Below are positions 25,822-33,329 of a DNA stretch of 39,307 nt, in pieces (within the stretch, counting starts at the first letter, position 1; each line of letters begins with the position of its first letter). The translations under genes were made by a program, and so were the position numbers. The DNA is from Dictyoglomaceae bacterium (GTDB taxonomy: Bacteria; Dictyoglomota; Dictyoglomia; Dictyoglomales; Dictyoglomaceae): the NCBI GenBank assembly GCA_026417425.1, contig JAOADF010000127.1, positions 1 through 39,307 on the forward strand. Reading direction: 5' to 3'. The notes beneath the pieces were generated by a model. The model was not told where the DNA came from, searched no databases, and worked only from the letters and a program-made list of their open reading frames with translations.

Positions 25822-28428
25822 ATGAGAATAAGCCAAGAGATAAGGGAAAAATTTATCAAATATTTTGTAGAAAGGGGACATTTACATCTCCCCAGTGCTT
25901 CTTTAGTTCCTGCTGATGACCCCACTTTACTTTTTACCACTGCAGGAATGGTTCCCTTTAAACCATATTTTTTGGGTCAAGGGACACCTCCAGCAAAACG
26001 AATAACCACAGTTCAAAAGTGTTTTAGAACTACAGATATAGAGAGAATTGGTCTTACACCTCGTCATCTTACTTTTTTAGAAATGCTTGGAAATTTTTCA
26101 TTGGGAGATTATTTTAAAAAAGAAGCTATAGAATTTGCATATGAGTTTCTTATAAAATACCTTCAATTACCTTTATCTTCTTTATGGGTTTCTATTTTTG
26201 AAGAAGATGATGAAGCTTTCGAAATATGGAATAAACATATTGGAATTCCCGAGAAAAGAATAGTTAGATTGGGGAAAGAGGATAACTTCTGGGGACCACC
26301 TGGACCTACAGGACCTTGTGGTCCATGTTCTGAAATTTATTACGATTTTGGACCTAAGAATAAAGAGGAAGAAAATTGTAAACCTGGAGATCCCTGTGAT
26401 AGGTTTATGGAAATTTGGAATCTTGTGTTTATGACTTATTATATGGATGAGCAAGGAAAGATGAGTCCTCTTCCTCAAAAAAATATTGATACTGGTATGG
26501 GATTAGAAAGAATAACTACTATTGTAGAAGGAGTAGATAATGTATTCGAAACGGATCTTTTCCAGCCATTAATTCAGGAGGTAAGAAAATTACTCTCTCA
26601 AGAGGACAGAGCAATAGAAAGAATAATCTCCGATCATATAAGGAGTGTAACCTTCTTGATGGGAGATGGTGTTGTTCCTACTAATGATGGACGAGGTTAT
26701 GTTTTAAGGAGATTAATTAGAAGAGCGGAAAGAAAGGCTTTTGAAAAAGGGATCAAAGAACCTTTCTTATATAATTTAGTTCCCAAGGTTATTGAAATTA
26801 TGGAATCCTTCTATCCTGAATTGATTTCTAAAAAGGATTTCATAATGAAGATATTAAAGAGAGAAGAAGAACAATTTTTAAAGACTTTGGAACAAGGTCT
26901 ATATCTTTTAGATTCTGTATCAAGAGAAGGAACTTCAGAGTTATCAGGAGATTTTGTCTTCAAACTTTATGATACCTATGGATTCCCTTTAGAACTGACC
27001 CTTGAGATAGCTCAAGAAAAGGGATGGAAGGTAGATTTAGAAGGTTTTAATAAAGCAATGGAAGAGCAAAGAAGAAAAGCAAGGGTATCTTTAGAGGAAA
27101 AACTTGAAAATATATGGATAAATCTCTCTGATAATGAAATTTATCAGTTAAAAGAGATTCCCTCTACTGAATTTGTAGGATATGAAATGTTGGAGTCTAA
27201 ATCTAAAGTATTATTTTTCCTTCAAGGAAAACATAGAAATACTATTAAACCAGAAGAAGAGGTCCATTTTATATTAGATAAAACCCCTTTTTATGCAGAA
27301 AGTGGGGGACAAGTATCAGATAAAGGCTTAATAATCGGTGAAGATTTAGAGGTTATTGTTGATGATGTTCAGAAGTTAGGAGAGAAATTTTTTGTTCATA
27401 AAGGGAAAGTGATTAAAGGAGAATTAAGAGAAGGGATGGAAGTTATTGCAAAAGTTGATGAAGATTTGAGAAAAGCAGTTCAGAGACATCATACTGCAAC
27501 TCATCTTTTACATTTTGCTTTAAGAAAGGTTTTAGGAAATCATGTTATGCAATCAGGATCTCTTGTTTCTCCTGAGTTTTTAAGATTTGATTTTACTCAT
27601 TATCAACCTTTAAGTTTATCAGAGATTGAAGAAATAGAAAAGATAATAAATACTTATATAGTTTCTAATTATAATGTAGAGAAAATTTATACTACTTTAG
27701 ATAAAGCTAAGGATATGGGGGCTTTAGCTTTATTTACTGAAAAATATCAAAAAGATGTGAGAGTTATTAAAATAGATGATATAAGCATGGAACTCTGTGG
27801 AGGAACCCATGTAGAATTTACAGGAGATATTGGAATATTTGTTATAACAAAAGAAGAAGGTATTGGAAGTGGTATAAGAAGAATATTTGCATTATGTGGG
27901 CTAAAGGCATGGGAATACTTTAATTCTCAAAAGAAAACATTAAATAATATTTACGAAATTATGAGAGTTAATAATTTAGAGGATTTAAATCAAAAATTAA
28001 TAAAAGTATTAGAAATTTTGGAAGAAAAAGAGAGTAAGATTAAAAATCTTGAGAACTTAATTTTGGAGTACGAAGCTAAAAGAGTATTAGGAAGGGTAAT
28101 TGAAAAAGACAATATAAATATTTTTATTGAAAAAGTTAATTTACCATCCTTAGATTTAGTAAGAAGATTAGGAGATTATCTAAAAAGTAAAAAACCTAAT
28201 AGTCTAATTATTCTTGGAGTAGATCAAGAGAATAAGACTTCGATAATTGTTATGTTATCTCCAAGCTTTGTTAAGAAAGGAATTTCTGCTAAAGATATTG
28301 TTAAGATATTAAATGAGAAGTTAAATGGAAAAGGAGGAGGAAGTGATACTTTTGCTCAAATAAATGTAAATAAAATTGAAAATTTAGAAATGATTGAAAA
28401 GGTATTAATGGATTGGTTACAGCGATGA
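25822..28428 (+). CDS. alaS: Alanine--tRNA ligase
   Basis: Charges tRNA-Ala (868 aa, usual length). Seen: ISQEIREKFIKYFVERGH and TTAGMVPFKPYFLGQ of the catalytic core, GPPGPTGPCGPCSEIYYDFG, the editing domain with zinc ligands in HTATH (about 557-561) and CGGTH (659-663), and the C-terminal domain with KGGGSDTFAQ near the end. ATG 25822 gives the family's standard N-terminus, but the bases before it (aatttaaaattttaaag) contain no Shine-Dalgarno, and only 23 bases separate it from the end of the 6S RNA. Transcription probably reads through from there. Confidence 0.97.
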   Translation: MRISQEIREKFIKYFVERGHLHLPSASLVPADDPTLLFTTAGMVPFKPYFLGQGTPPAKRITTVQKCFRTTDIERIGLTPRHLTFLEMLGNFSLGDYFKKEAIEFAYEFLIKYLQLPLSSLWVSIFEEDDEAFEIWNKHIGIPEKRIVRLGKEDNFWGPPGPTGPCGPCSEIYYDFGPKNKEEENCKPGDPCDRFMEIWNLVFMTYYMDEQGKMSPLPQKNIDTGMGLERITTIVEGVDNVFETDLFQPLIQEVRKLLSQEDRAIERIISDHIRSVTFLMGDGVVPTNDGRGYVLRRLIRRAERKAFEKGIKEPFLYNLVPKVIEIMESFYPELISKKDFIMKILKREEEQFLKTLEQGLYLLDSVSREGTSELSGDFVFKLYDTYGFPLELTLEIAQEKGWKVDLEGFNKAMEEQRRKARVSLEEKLENIWINLSDNEIYQLKEIPSTEFVGYEMLESKSKVLFFLQGKHRNTIKPEEEVHFILDKTPFYAESGGQVSDKGLIIGEDLEVIVDDVQKLGEKFFVHKGKVIKGELREGMEVIAKVDEDLRKAVQRHHTATHLLHFALRKVLGNHVMQSGSLVSPEFLRFDFTHYQPLSLSEIEEIEKIINTYIVSNYNVEKIYTTLDKAKDMGALALFTEKYQKDVRVIKIDDISMELCGGTHVEFTGDIGIFVITKEEGIGSGIRRIFALCGLKAWEYFNSQKKTLNNIYEIMRVNNLEDLNQKLIKVLEILEEKESKIKNLENLILEYEAKRVLGRVIEKDNINIFIEKVNLPSLDLVRRLGDYLKSKKPNSLIILGVDQENKTSIIVMLSPSFVKKGISAKDIVKILNEKLNGKGGGSDTFAQINVNKIENLEMIEKVLMDWLQR

Positions 28429-28847
28429 TCATGGGAAGATGGTTAGCTATTGACTGGGGAGAAAAGTATATAGGATTGGCAATTTCTGATCCTTTAGGAA
28501 TTATTTCCCAAGGATTAGGAGTTTTTGAGAATAAAGGTAAAAAAGAATTCTTAAATCTTATAATGAAAATAACTAAAGATTATTCTATTAGGGGTTTTGT
28601 ATTAGGATTACCTATTTCGTTAAAAGGAGAAGAAACTCAAAGGAGCTTACAAATAAAAAAGATAGGCATGTTATTAGAAAAAAATTTTTCATTACCAGTA
28701 CATTTTGTTGATGAAAGATTTTCTACTATTGAGGCAGAAAAAGTATTGATTCAAGGAAATGTTAAGAGAAATAAAAGAAAAATTATTAAAAATCAACAAT
28801 CCGCTATTATAATCTTAAATAAGTTTCTTACAAAACTTTCTTCTTGA
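28425..28847 (+). CDS. ruvX: YqgF/RuvX-family RNase H-like protein
   Basis: 140 aa from this start. YqgF proteins have a RuvC/RNase H-like fold and are tied to Holliday junctions and to pre-16S rRNA 5' processing. Seen: RWLAIDWGEKYIGLAISD with the first Asp, VLGLPISLKGEETQRS, and HFVDERFSTIEAEKVLI with the Glu. The last motif, normally hDxxAAxxIL, reads IKNQQSAIIIL: the acidic residue is Asn. ATG 28425 gives an ATGA overlap with alaS; an upstream in-frame ATG at 28413 lies deeper in alaS. The alaS-yqgF link is common. The stop TGA is part of the -35 of the tRNA promoter. Confidence 0.93.
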   Translation: MIMGRWLAIDWGEKYIGLAISDPLGIISQGLGVFENKGKKEFLNLIMKITKDYSIRGFVLGLPISLKGEETQRSLQIKKIGMLLEKNFSLPVHFVDERFSTIEAEKVLIQGNVKRNKRKIIKNQQSAIIILNKFLTKLSS

Positions 28848-28872
28848 CTATAATAATTATAAAATTTATAAT
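28844..28872 (+). promoter_or_regulatory. Promoter for tRNA-Val and the thrS leader
   Basis: TTGACT (28844-28849), a spacer of exactly 17 bases and a perfect TATAAT (28867-28872). The start of transcription would be about 28879, four bases before the tRNA. The -35 element includes the ruvX stop codon. It is the only good promoter between ruvX and thrS, so it probably serves both the tRNA and the T-box leader. Confidence 0.85.
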
Positions 28873-28882
28873 TTGACTCAAA

Positions 28883-28957
28883 GGGCGCGTAGCTCAGTGG
28901 GAGAGCACTATCTTGACGCGGTAGGGGTCGGTGGTTCAATCCCACCCGCGCCCACCA
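28883..28957 (+). tRNA. tRNA-Val (anticodon GAC)
   Basis: Complete cloverleaf with encoded CCA. Acceptor GGGCGCG pairs with CGCGCCC (28947-28953), D-arm GCTC/GAGC, anticodon stem CTATC/GGTAG around the loop TTGACGC with anticodon GAC (28915-28917), variable GGGTC, T-arm GGTGG/CCACC with loop TTCAATC, discriminator A and CCA (28955-28957). GAC reads the valine codons GUC and GUU. Six bases after the CCA the base of a T-box Stem I begins. Confidence 0.97.
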
Positions 28958-28963
28958 TACAGG

Positions 28964-29195
28964 AAAAGCTAAGAAGAGGAGAGTACCTTTATTAAAGCTT
29001 TCAGAGAGGAAGGGAAAAGGTGAGAGTCCTTCTAAGCTTTATAAAGGGAAAACCACCTCAGAGCTTTTTTACTGAAATCTCTTTGAGAGAGTAAGTAAAA
29101 ACGGGTAATCCCGTTAAAGATTAAAGTGGGTGAGAAAAAACCAATTAAGGTGGAACCACGGTGCTCCCGTCCTTTAGGGCGGGAGTTTTATTTTT
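28964..29195 (+). promoter_or_regulatory. T-box leader (threonine, specifier ACC) of thrS
   Basis: Senses uncharged tRNA-Thr and permits thrS transcription when charging is low. Stem I: AAAAGCT/AGCTTTT (28964-28970 with 29062-29068), GAGG/CCTC, the AGTA loop-E motif (28982-28985), CCTTTAT/ATAAAGG (28986-28992 with 29041-29047) and AAAGCTT/AAGCTTT farther out. The specifier loop GAAAACCA holds ACC at 29052-29054, a Thr codon followed by the usual A. A small hairpin ACGGG-TAAT-CCCGT (29101-29114) fits Stem III. The T-box sequence AAGGTGGAACCACGGTG is at 29147-29163, followed by the terminator. Confidence 0.96.
29164..29195 (+). terminator. T-box controlled terminator before thrS
   Basis: CTCCCGTCC (29164-29172), loop TTTA and GGGCGGGAG (29177-29185), nine pairs with one wobble, followed by a T-rich run TTTTATTTTT (29186-29195). 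It follows the T-box sequence directly; the antiterminator would use bases of the T-box and the 5' arm. With charged tRNA-Thr in plenty, transcription should stop here. Confidence 0.95.
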
Positions 29196-29216
29196 AAAGA
29201 TAAGGAGGAGAAGTAT

Positions 29217-31115
29217 ATGGCATGGAAGATGAAATGGAAGGATAAATTTTGGGAATGTCAAGGAAGTATACTTTCAGCTGTTAGAGAGAAAGGATTAGAT
29301 AATATTGCTTTGGGAGCAAAGATTGATAATAAGATGTGTGATCTTTCTTTTACTCCTCAGGATAATTCAGAGGTGTTAATATTGGATTGGGATACTCCTG
29401 AGGGGAAGGAAATATATAGGCATACAACTTCTCATATTATGGCAAATGCTGTAAAAGAATTATTTCCCGATGTAAAATTAGGTATTGGTCCTGCTATAGA
29501 AGATGGATTTTATTACGATTTTTATAAAAAGGAACCCTTTACTCAAGAAGATTTAAAGAAAATTGAAGAAAAGATGAAGGAAATAATAGAAAAAGATTTA
29601 TCCTTAGAAAGATTTGAGCTATCAAAAGATGAGGCAAAGAAACTTTTAAAAGATTTAGGTGAGGATTTTAAAATCGAGCTTTTAGAGGAAATTCCAGAGA
29701 AAGAGCCTATAACTTTTTATAAACAGGGAGATTTTATAGATTTATGTAAAGGTCCCCATCTTCCCTCTACAGGGAGGGTAAAATATTTTAAACTTCTCAA
29801 TCTGTCAGGAGCATATTGGAGGGGAGACGAGAAAAATCCAATGTTTCAAAGAATTTACGGAACTTCTTTTTTTACTGAGAAAGAGTTAGAAGAATATTTA
29901 AAGAACAGAGAAGAAGCATTAAAAAGAGATCATAGAAAATTAGGTAAGGAATTGAATCTATTCTTTATTTTTGAAGAGGCAGGTCCAGGTTTAATATTTT
30001 ACCCTCCAAAAGGAGCAATATTGAGATTGATTATTGAAGAGTTTGAAAGAAAAGAACATTTGAAAAGGGGATATCTTCCAGTTATTACTCCCCATGTTTT
30101 AAAGATGGATCTTTGGAAAAGATCCGGTCATTGGGATAATTTTAGAGAAAACATGTTCTTTTTAGAAATAGAAGATCAGAGTTATGCAATAAAACCAATG
30201 AATTGTCCAGGGCATATTCTTATATACAAGTCTTTTATTCATAGTTATAGAGATCTTCCTTTGAGATTTTTTGAGATGGGAACAGTTTATAGATATGAAA
30301 AATCAGGAGTTCTTTATGGGCTTCAAAGGGTAAGGGGATTTACTCAGGATGATGCTCATATATTTTGTACTCCTGAACAGTTAGAAGATGAGATAAAGGA
30401 AATTTTAGATTTTGCTTTCTTTATGTTAAATTCCTTTGGGTTAAAAGATCTTGATATAACTCTTTCAACTCGTCCAGAAAAATATATGGGAAGTGATGAA
30501 ATTTGGGAAAAGGCAACTCTTTCTTTGAAAAATGCTTTAGAATCCTTAAGAGTAGAATATAAAATTGCAGAGGGAGAAGGTGCTTTTTACGGTCCTAAGA
30601 TAGATATTGGCTTAAAGAGCCTATATGGAAAATCATGGCAAGGTCCTACAATTCAAGTAGATTTTAATCTTCCTGAAAGGTTTGATTTAACTTATGATGC
30701 TCCTGATGGAACAAAGAAAAGACCTGTAATGATTCATAGAACTCTTTTAGGTTCCATGGAAAGATTTTTGGGAGTGTTAATAGAACATTATGGAGGAAGA
30801 TTTCCTCTATGGCTATCCCCTATTCAATTAATTATTTTACCCATTGCAGATAGACATAAAAATTATGCTCTTGAAATAGCAAATATATTTAGAAAAGAGG
30901 AATTCAGGATTGAAATAGATTTAGATCAAGCAAGCTTAAATTATAAAATAAGAAAAGCTATCACTCAAAAGGTTCCTTATTTATTTATCTTAGGAGATAA
31001 GGAAATGAAGGAAAAAAAGATAAGTGTCAGAAAACATGATAGAGATTTAGGGGTATTTTCTATAGAAGAAATAATGAAAAGGCTTAAAGAAGAAGTTGAG
31101 AAACGAATAGTCTAA
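29217..31115 (+). CDS. thrS: Threonine--tRNA ligase
   Basis: Charges tRNA-Thr (632 aa). Seen: a short N-terminal TGS-like domain (about 10-60), the editing domain with H69-x3-H73 in HTTSHIMANAV, the later DLCKGPHLPSTGRVK, and the class II core with MNCPGHILIYKSF (zinc Cys), RVRGFTQDDAHIFC, GAFYGPKIDIG and RPVMIHRTLLGSMERFLG. The C-terminal anticodon domain (from about 540) contains LPIADRHKNYALEI. Start ATG 29217 has the Shine-Dalgarno taaggaggag (29201-29210). Expression is controlled by the T-box in front. Confidence 0.97.
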   Translation: MAWKMKWKDKFWECQGSILSAVREKGLDNIALGAKIDNKMCDLSFTPQDNSEVLILDWDTPEGKEIYRHTTSHIMANAVKELFPDVKLGIGPAIEDGFYYDFYKKEPFTQEDLKKIEEKMKEIIEKDLSLERFELSKDEAKKLLKDLGEDFKIELLEEIPEKEPITFYKQGDFIDLCKGPHLPSTGRVKYFKLLNLSGAYWRGDEKNPMFQRIYGTSFFTEKELEEYLKNREEALKRDHRKLGKELNLFFIFEEAGPGLIFYPPKGAILRLIIEEFERKEHLKRGYLPVITPHVLKMDLWKRSGHWDNFRENMFFLEIEDQSYAIKPMNCPGHILIYKSFIHSYRDLPLRFFEMGTVYRYEKSGVLYGLQRVRGFTQDDAHIFCTPEQLEDEIKEILDFAFFMLNSFGLKDLDITLSTRPEKYMGSDEIWEKATLSLKNALESLRVEYKIAEGEGAFYGPKIDIGLKSLYGKSWQGPTIQVDFNLPERFDLTYDAPDGTKKRPVMIHRTLLGSMERFLGVLIEHYGGRFPLWLSPIQLIILPIADRHKNYALEIANIFRKEEFRIEIDLDQASLNYKIRKAITQKVPYLFILGDKEMKEKKISVRKHDRDLGVFSIEEIMKRLKEEVEKRIV

Positions 31116-31136
31116 TTTTAGGGTTAAGAGGGGAGA

Positions 31137-31907
31137 ATGACACTTATTAAGCTTTTATTTCTAATTTGGATGTTTTTCTTAGGGGCGAGTATAGGCAGTT
31201 TCTTAAATGTATTGATATATAGATTGCCTCGGGGGGAGTCCGTAATTTTTCCCCCCTCTCATTGTCCTAAATGTAATCGTAGATTAGGCATATGGGATTT
31301 AATTCCAGTTATTAGTTATATTATACTAAGAGGAAAATGTAGATATTGTGGAGAAAGTATTTCTATAAGATACTTATTAGTAGAAATCCTTTTAGGAATG
31401 ATTTTTTCTATTTTATTTTTCTTTTTTGATTTTTCCTTTTTTACTTTTAAATCTTTAATTTTTATTTCTTTTTTAATGCCTATTTTTTTCATAGATTTAG
31501 AACATATGCTGATACCTGATGTCATCTCAATTTCTGGAACCTTAATAGGAATTATTTTGGCTTTTTTTGAAGGGAAATTAGTAGAAAGTTTAAAAGGGAG
31601 CATAATTGTTGGAATAATTCTTTTATTAATCTATGTATTTGCACTAATTTTTTATAAAAAGGAAGGAATGGGGCAAGGGGATATAAAATTAGGACTTTTG
31701 TTAGGTAGCTTTCTAGGAATTAAGCTAGGTTTGTTAACATTGTTTTTAGGGTTTATTTTAGGAGGTATATTTTCAATAATTCTTATTATTTTTAAAAGAA
31801 AAAACTTAAAAGAATATCTCCCCTTTGGACCTTTTCTTATTATTTCTGGAATTCTTAGTTATTTTTGGGGTGAAAATTTAATTAATTTTTATCTTGCTTT
31901 ATTTTAA
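31137..31907 (+). CDS. pilD: Prepilin leader peptidase/N-methyltransferase
   Basis: Membrane enzyme (256 aa) that cuts the leader from type IV prepilins and methylates the new N-terminus. Seen: the N-terminal ASIGSFLNVLIYRLPRGES, the Cys4 zinc loop with C43, C46, C68 and C71 that marks full bifunctional enzymes, about seven further hydrophobic segments, and both catalytic Asp, in FFIDLEHMLIPD and in GMGQGDIKLG. The Shine-Dalgarno (gagggga) supports ATG 31137. Its substrates, the pilin-like proteins, are encoded directly downstream. Confidence 0.95.
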   Translation: MTLIKLLFLIWMFFLGASIGSFLNVLIYRLPRGESVIFPPSHCPKCNRRLGIWDLIPVISYIILRGKCRYCGESISIRYLLVEILLGMIFSILFFFFDFSFFTFKSLIFISFLMPIFFIDLEHMLIPDVISISGTLIGIILAFFEGKLVESLKGSIIVGIILLLIYVFALIFYKKEGMGQGDIKLGLLLGSFLGIKLGLLTLFLGFILGGIFSIILIIFKRKNLKEYLPFGPFLIISGILSYFWGENLINFYLALF

Positions 31908-31910
31908 CTT

Positions 31911-32390
31911 ATGGATTGTAAATACTTAGGTTTTACTCTTTTAGAATTATTGATTGCCTTTTCAATTCTTTCAATAATTATCATTACTTTAAGTTATAAC
32001 TTTATAAATTTAATTGATAGTCTAAATTTAGAAGAAGCAACTATTAATCTATTTACGACATTAAAGCTTTTTCATGAAAATGCAAGCTCTCAAAAGGATT
32101 ATTATGATCTTTTTGAATTTTATCCAACTATTGAATTATGTATTTGGAAAGTATATAATTCAAGTAGCAATAGTTATAAGGTATACAAAATAATTGATCT
32201 AAATAAATATAAGGTTGATCTTATATCTGCTAATTTTGGAACTTTAAATATATTACATTTTACATCTTTGGGAATACCATCTTCAGGAGGGACTATTGTT
32301 TTAGGAAAAGGAAAATTAAGAAAATATATAATTATTACTCCAGCTACTGGGAGGATATGGATTAGTGATTTGCCACCAGAAAATTGGTAA
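31911..32390 (+). CDS. Pilin-like protein (minor pilin candidate 1)
   Basis: 159 aa with a type IV prepilin N-terminus: a short leader ending in Gly7, then FTLLELLIAFSILSIIIITL with Glu at mature position 5 and a hydrophobic helix of about 20 residues. The rest is not recognised; it ends in a small beta-rich part (GTIVLGKGKLRKYIIITPAT), which resembles the end of GspH/FimT-like pseudopilins. It starts three bases after pilD. Likely exported and assembled at the pilus tip or base. Confidence 0.85.
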   Translation: MDCKYLGFTLLELLIAFSILSIIIITLSYNFINLIDSLNLEEATINLFTTLKLFHENASSQKDYYDLFEFYPTIELCIWKVYNSSSNSYKVYKIIDLNKYKVDLISANFGTLNILHFTSLGIPSSGGTIVLGKGKLRKYIIITPATGRIWISDLPPENW

Positions 32391-32754
32391 CAAGGGATTT
32401 AATCTTATAGAAGTTTTAATTGTAGGTTTAATAATATCTATTGCAATGTTAGCTGTATTTCAGATGTATTCCTATGGATTATTTCAATATCCTAAAATTA
32501 GTAATCTTGTCCAAGCTAATCATTTGTTAGTTAGAGAGGCAGAAAATATAAACTCAAAAACCTATACTCAGATTGATAACTTTCTCTCAAGTAATTATCC
32601 TAAAGTTGTTAATATTAAAAATATAAGTTTTAGATTATCATATACTTTAAATATTCCATATACATGGTGCAAGATAATTACTTTATATGTATCTTGGAGA
32701 GATGGAACTCAAACTAAGACTTTATCTTTAGAAATATTAAGGTCTATTCCATGA
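32365..32754 (+). CDS. Pilin-like protein (minor pilin candidate 2, PilV/GspI-like)
   Basis: 129 aa, starting at GTG 32365 inside the previous gene, with a Shine-Dalgarno gggagg (32349-32354). Prepilin leader ends at Gly11; the mature protein begins FNLIEVLIVGLIISIAMLAV with Glu at +5. Short size, the place between two other pilin-like genes and the line AN HLLVREAENI-type helix suggest the PilV/GspI class, but that is by position more than by sequence. No ATG or better start exists that keeps the leader. Confidence 0.8.
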   Translation: MICHQKIGNKGFNLIEVLIVGLIISIAMLAVFQMYSYGLFQYPKISNLVQANHLLVREAENINSKTYTQIDNFLSSNYPKVVNIKNISFRLSYTLNIPYTWCKIITLYVSWRDGTQTKTLSLEILRSIP

Positions 32755-33308
32755 TGAGAAGGGGATTCACATTAATAGAACTTTTAATTAGTATTGCAGT
32801 ATCATTTATTGTAATTACTGCTATTGTTAATTTTCTTATTGTAGGATCTCAAAGTTATCAAAAACTTAATCAAAGAATAGATTTACAGAGAAATGCAAGA
32901 TTAGTATCTGATAGACTGATTAGGGAAATAAAAAGAGCTTCCTCAATAGATTCCTCATCTGATGGTGGTAGTATTATAATAAACTATTATATATATACTC
33001 TTCAATCAAATATTATTTCTTCCTCATTATCTACTGTTAGATATTATGTAAATCCTTCAGGTATATTAAGAAGACAAGTAAAGCAAGGAAGTCTATGGGT
33101 TGGGGATAATCCTTTAACGGAAAATAATTTCAGAGTCTTAACTCCAGTTTTTTACTACTTAGATGCATCTTCTAATACAACTTCTCCTAATTTAGCTAAA
33201 ATAATTCTTGTTGATCTTAAGCTTGATGCAAATAGAGATAATCAGGCGGATTATACATTATCTTTTTCTATTTATTTGCCACTTAAAGAAAATTATTTCT
33301 TGAGGTAA
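32751..33308 (+). CDS. Pilin-like protein (minor pilin candidate 3, PilW/GspJ-like)
   Basis: 185 aa. Prepilin leader MMRRG, then FTLIELLISIAVSFIVITAI with Glu at +5. The helix is followed by RIDLQRNARLVSDRLIREIK, typical of PilW/GspJ-like minor pilins, and a beta-rich C-terminal half with NRDNQADYTLSFSIYLPL. ATG overlaps the previous stop (ATGA). Confidence 0.87.
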   Translation: MMRRGFTLIELLISIAVSFIVITAIVNFLIVGSQSYQKLNQRIDLQRNARLVSDRLIREIKRASSIDSSSDGGSIIINYYIYTLQSNIISSSLSTVRYYVNPSGILRRQVKQGSLWVGDNPLTENNFRVLTPVFYYLDASSNTTSPNLAKIILVDLKLDANRDNQADYTLSFSIYLPLKENYFLR

Positions 33309-33329
33309 AATATATTTGAGGTGATATAA

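Noticed and set aside
28913..28940. TTGACG in the tRNA-Val anticodon loop with TTCAAT 16 bases on, as an internal promoter for the T-box
   Set aside because: The -10 match is poor and both elements are explained by conserved tRNA bases.
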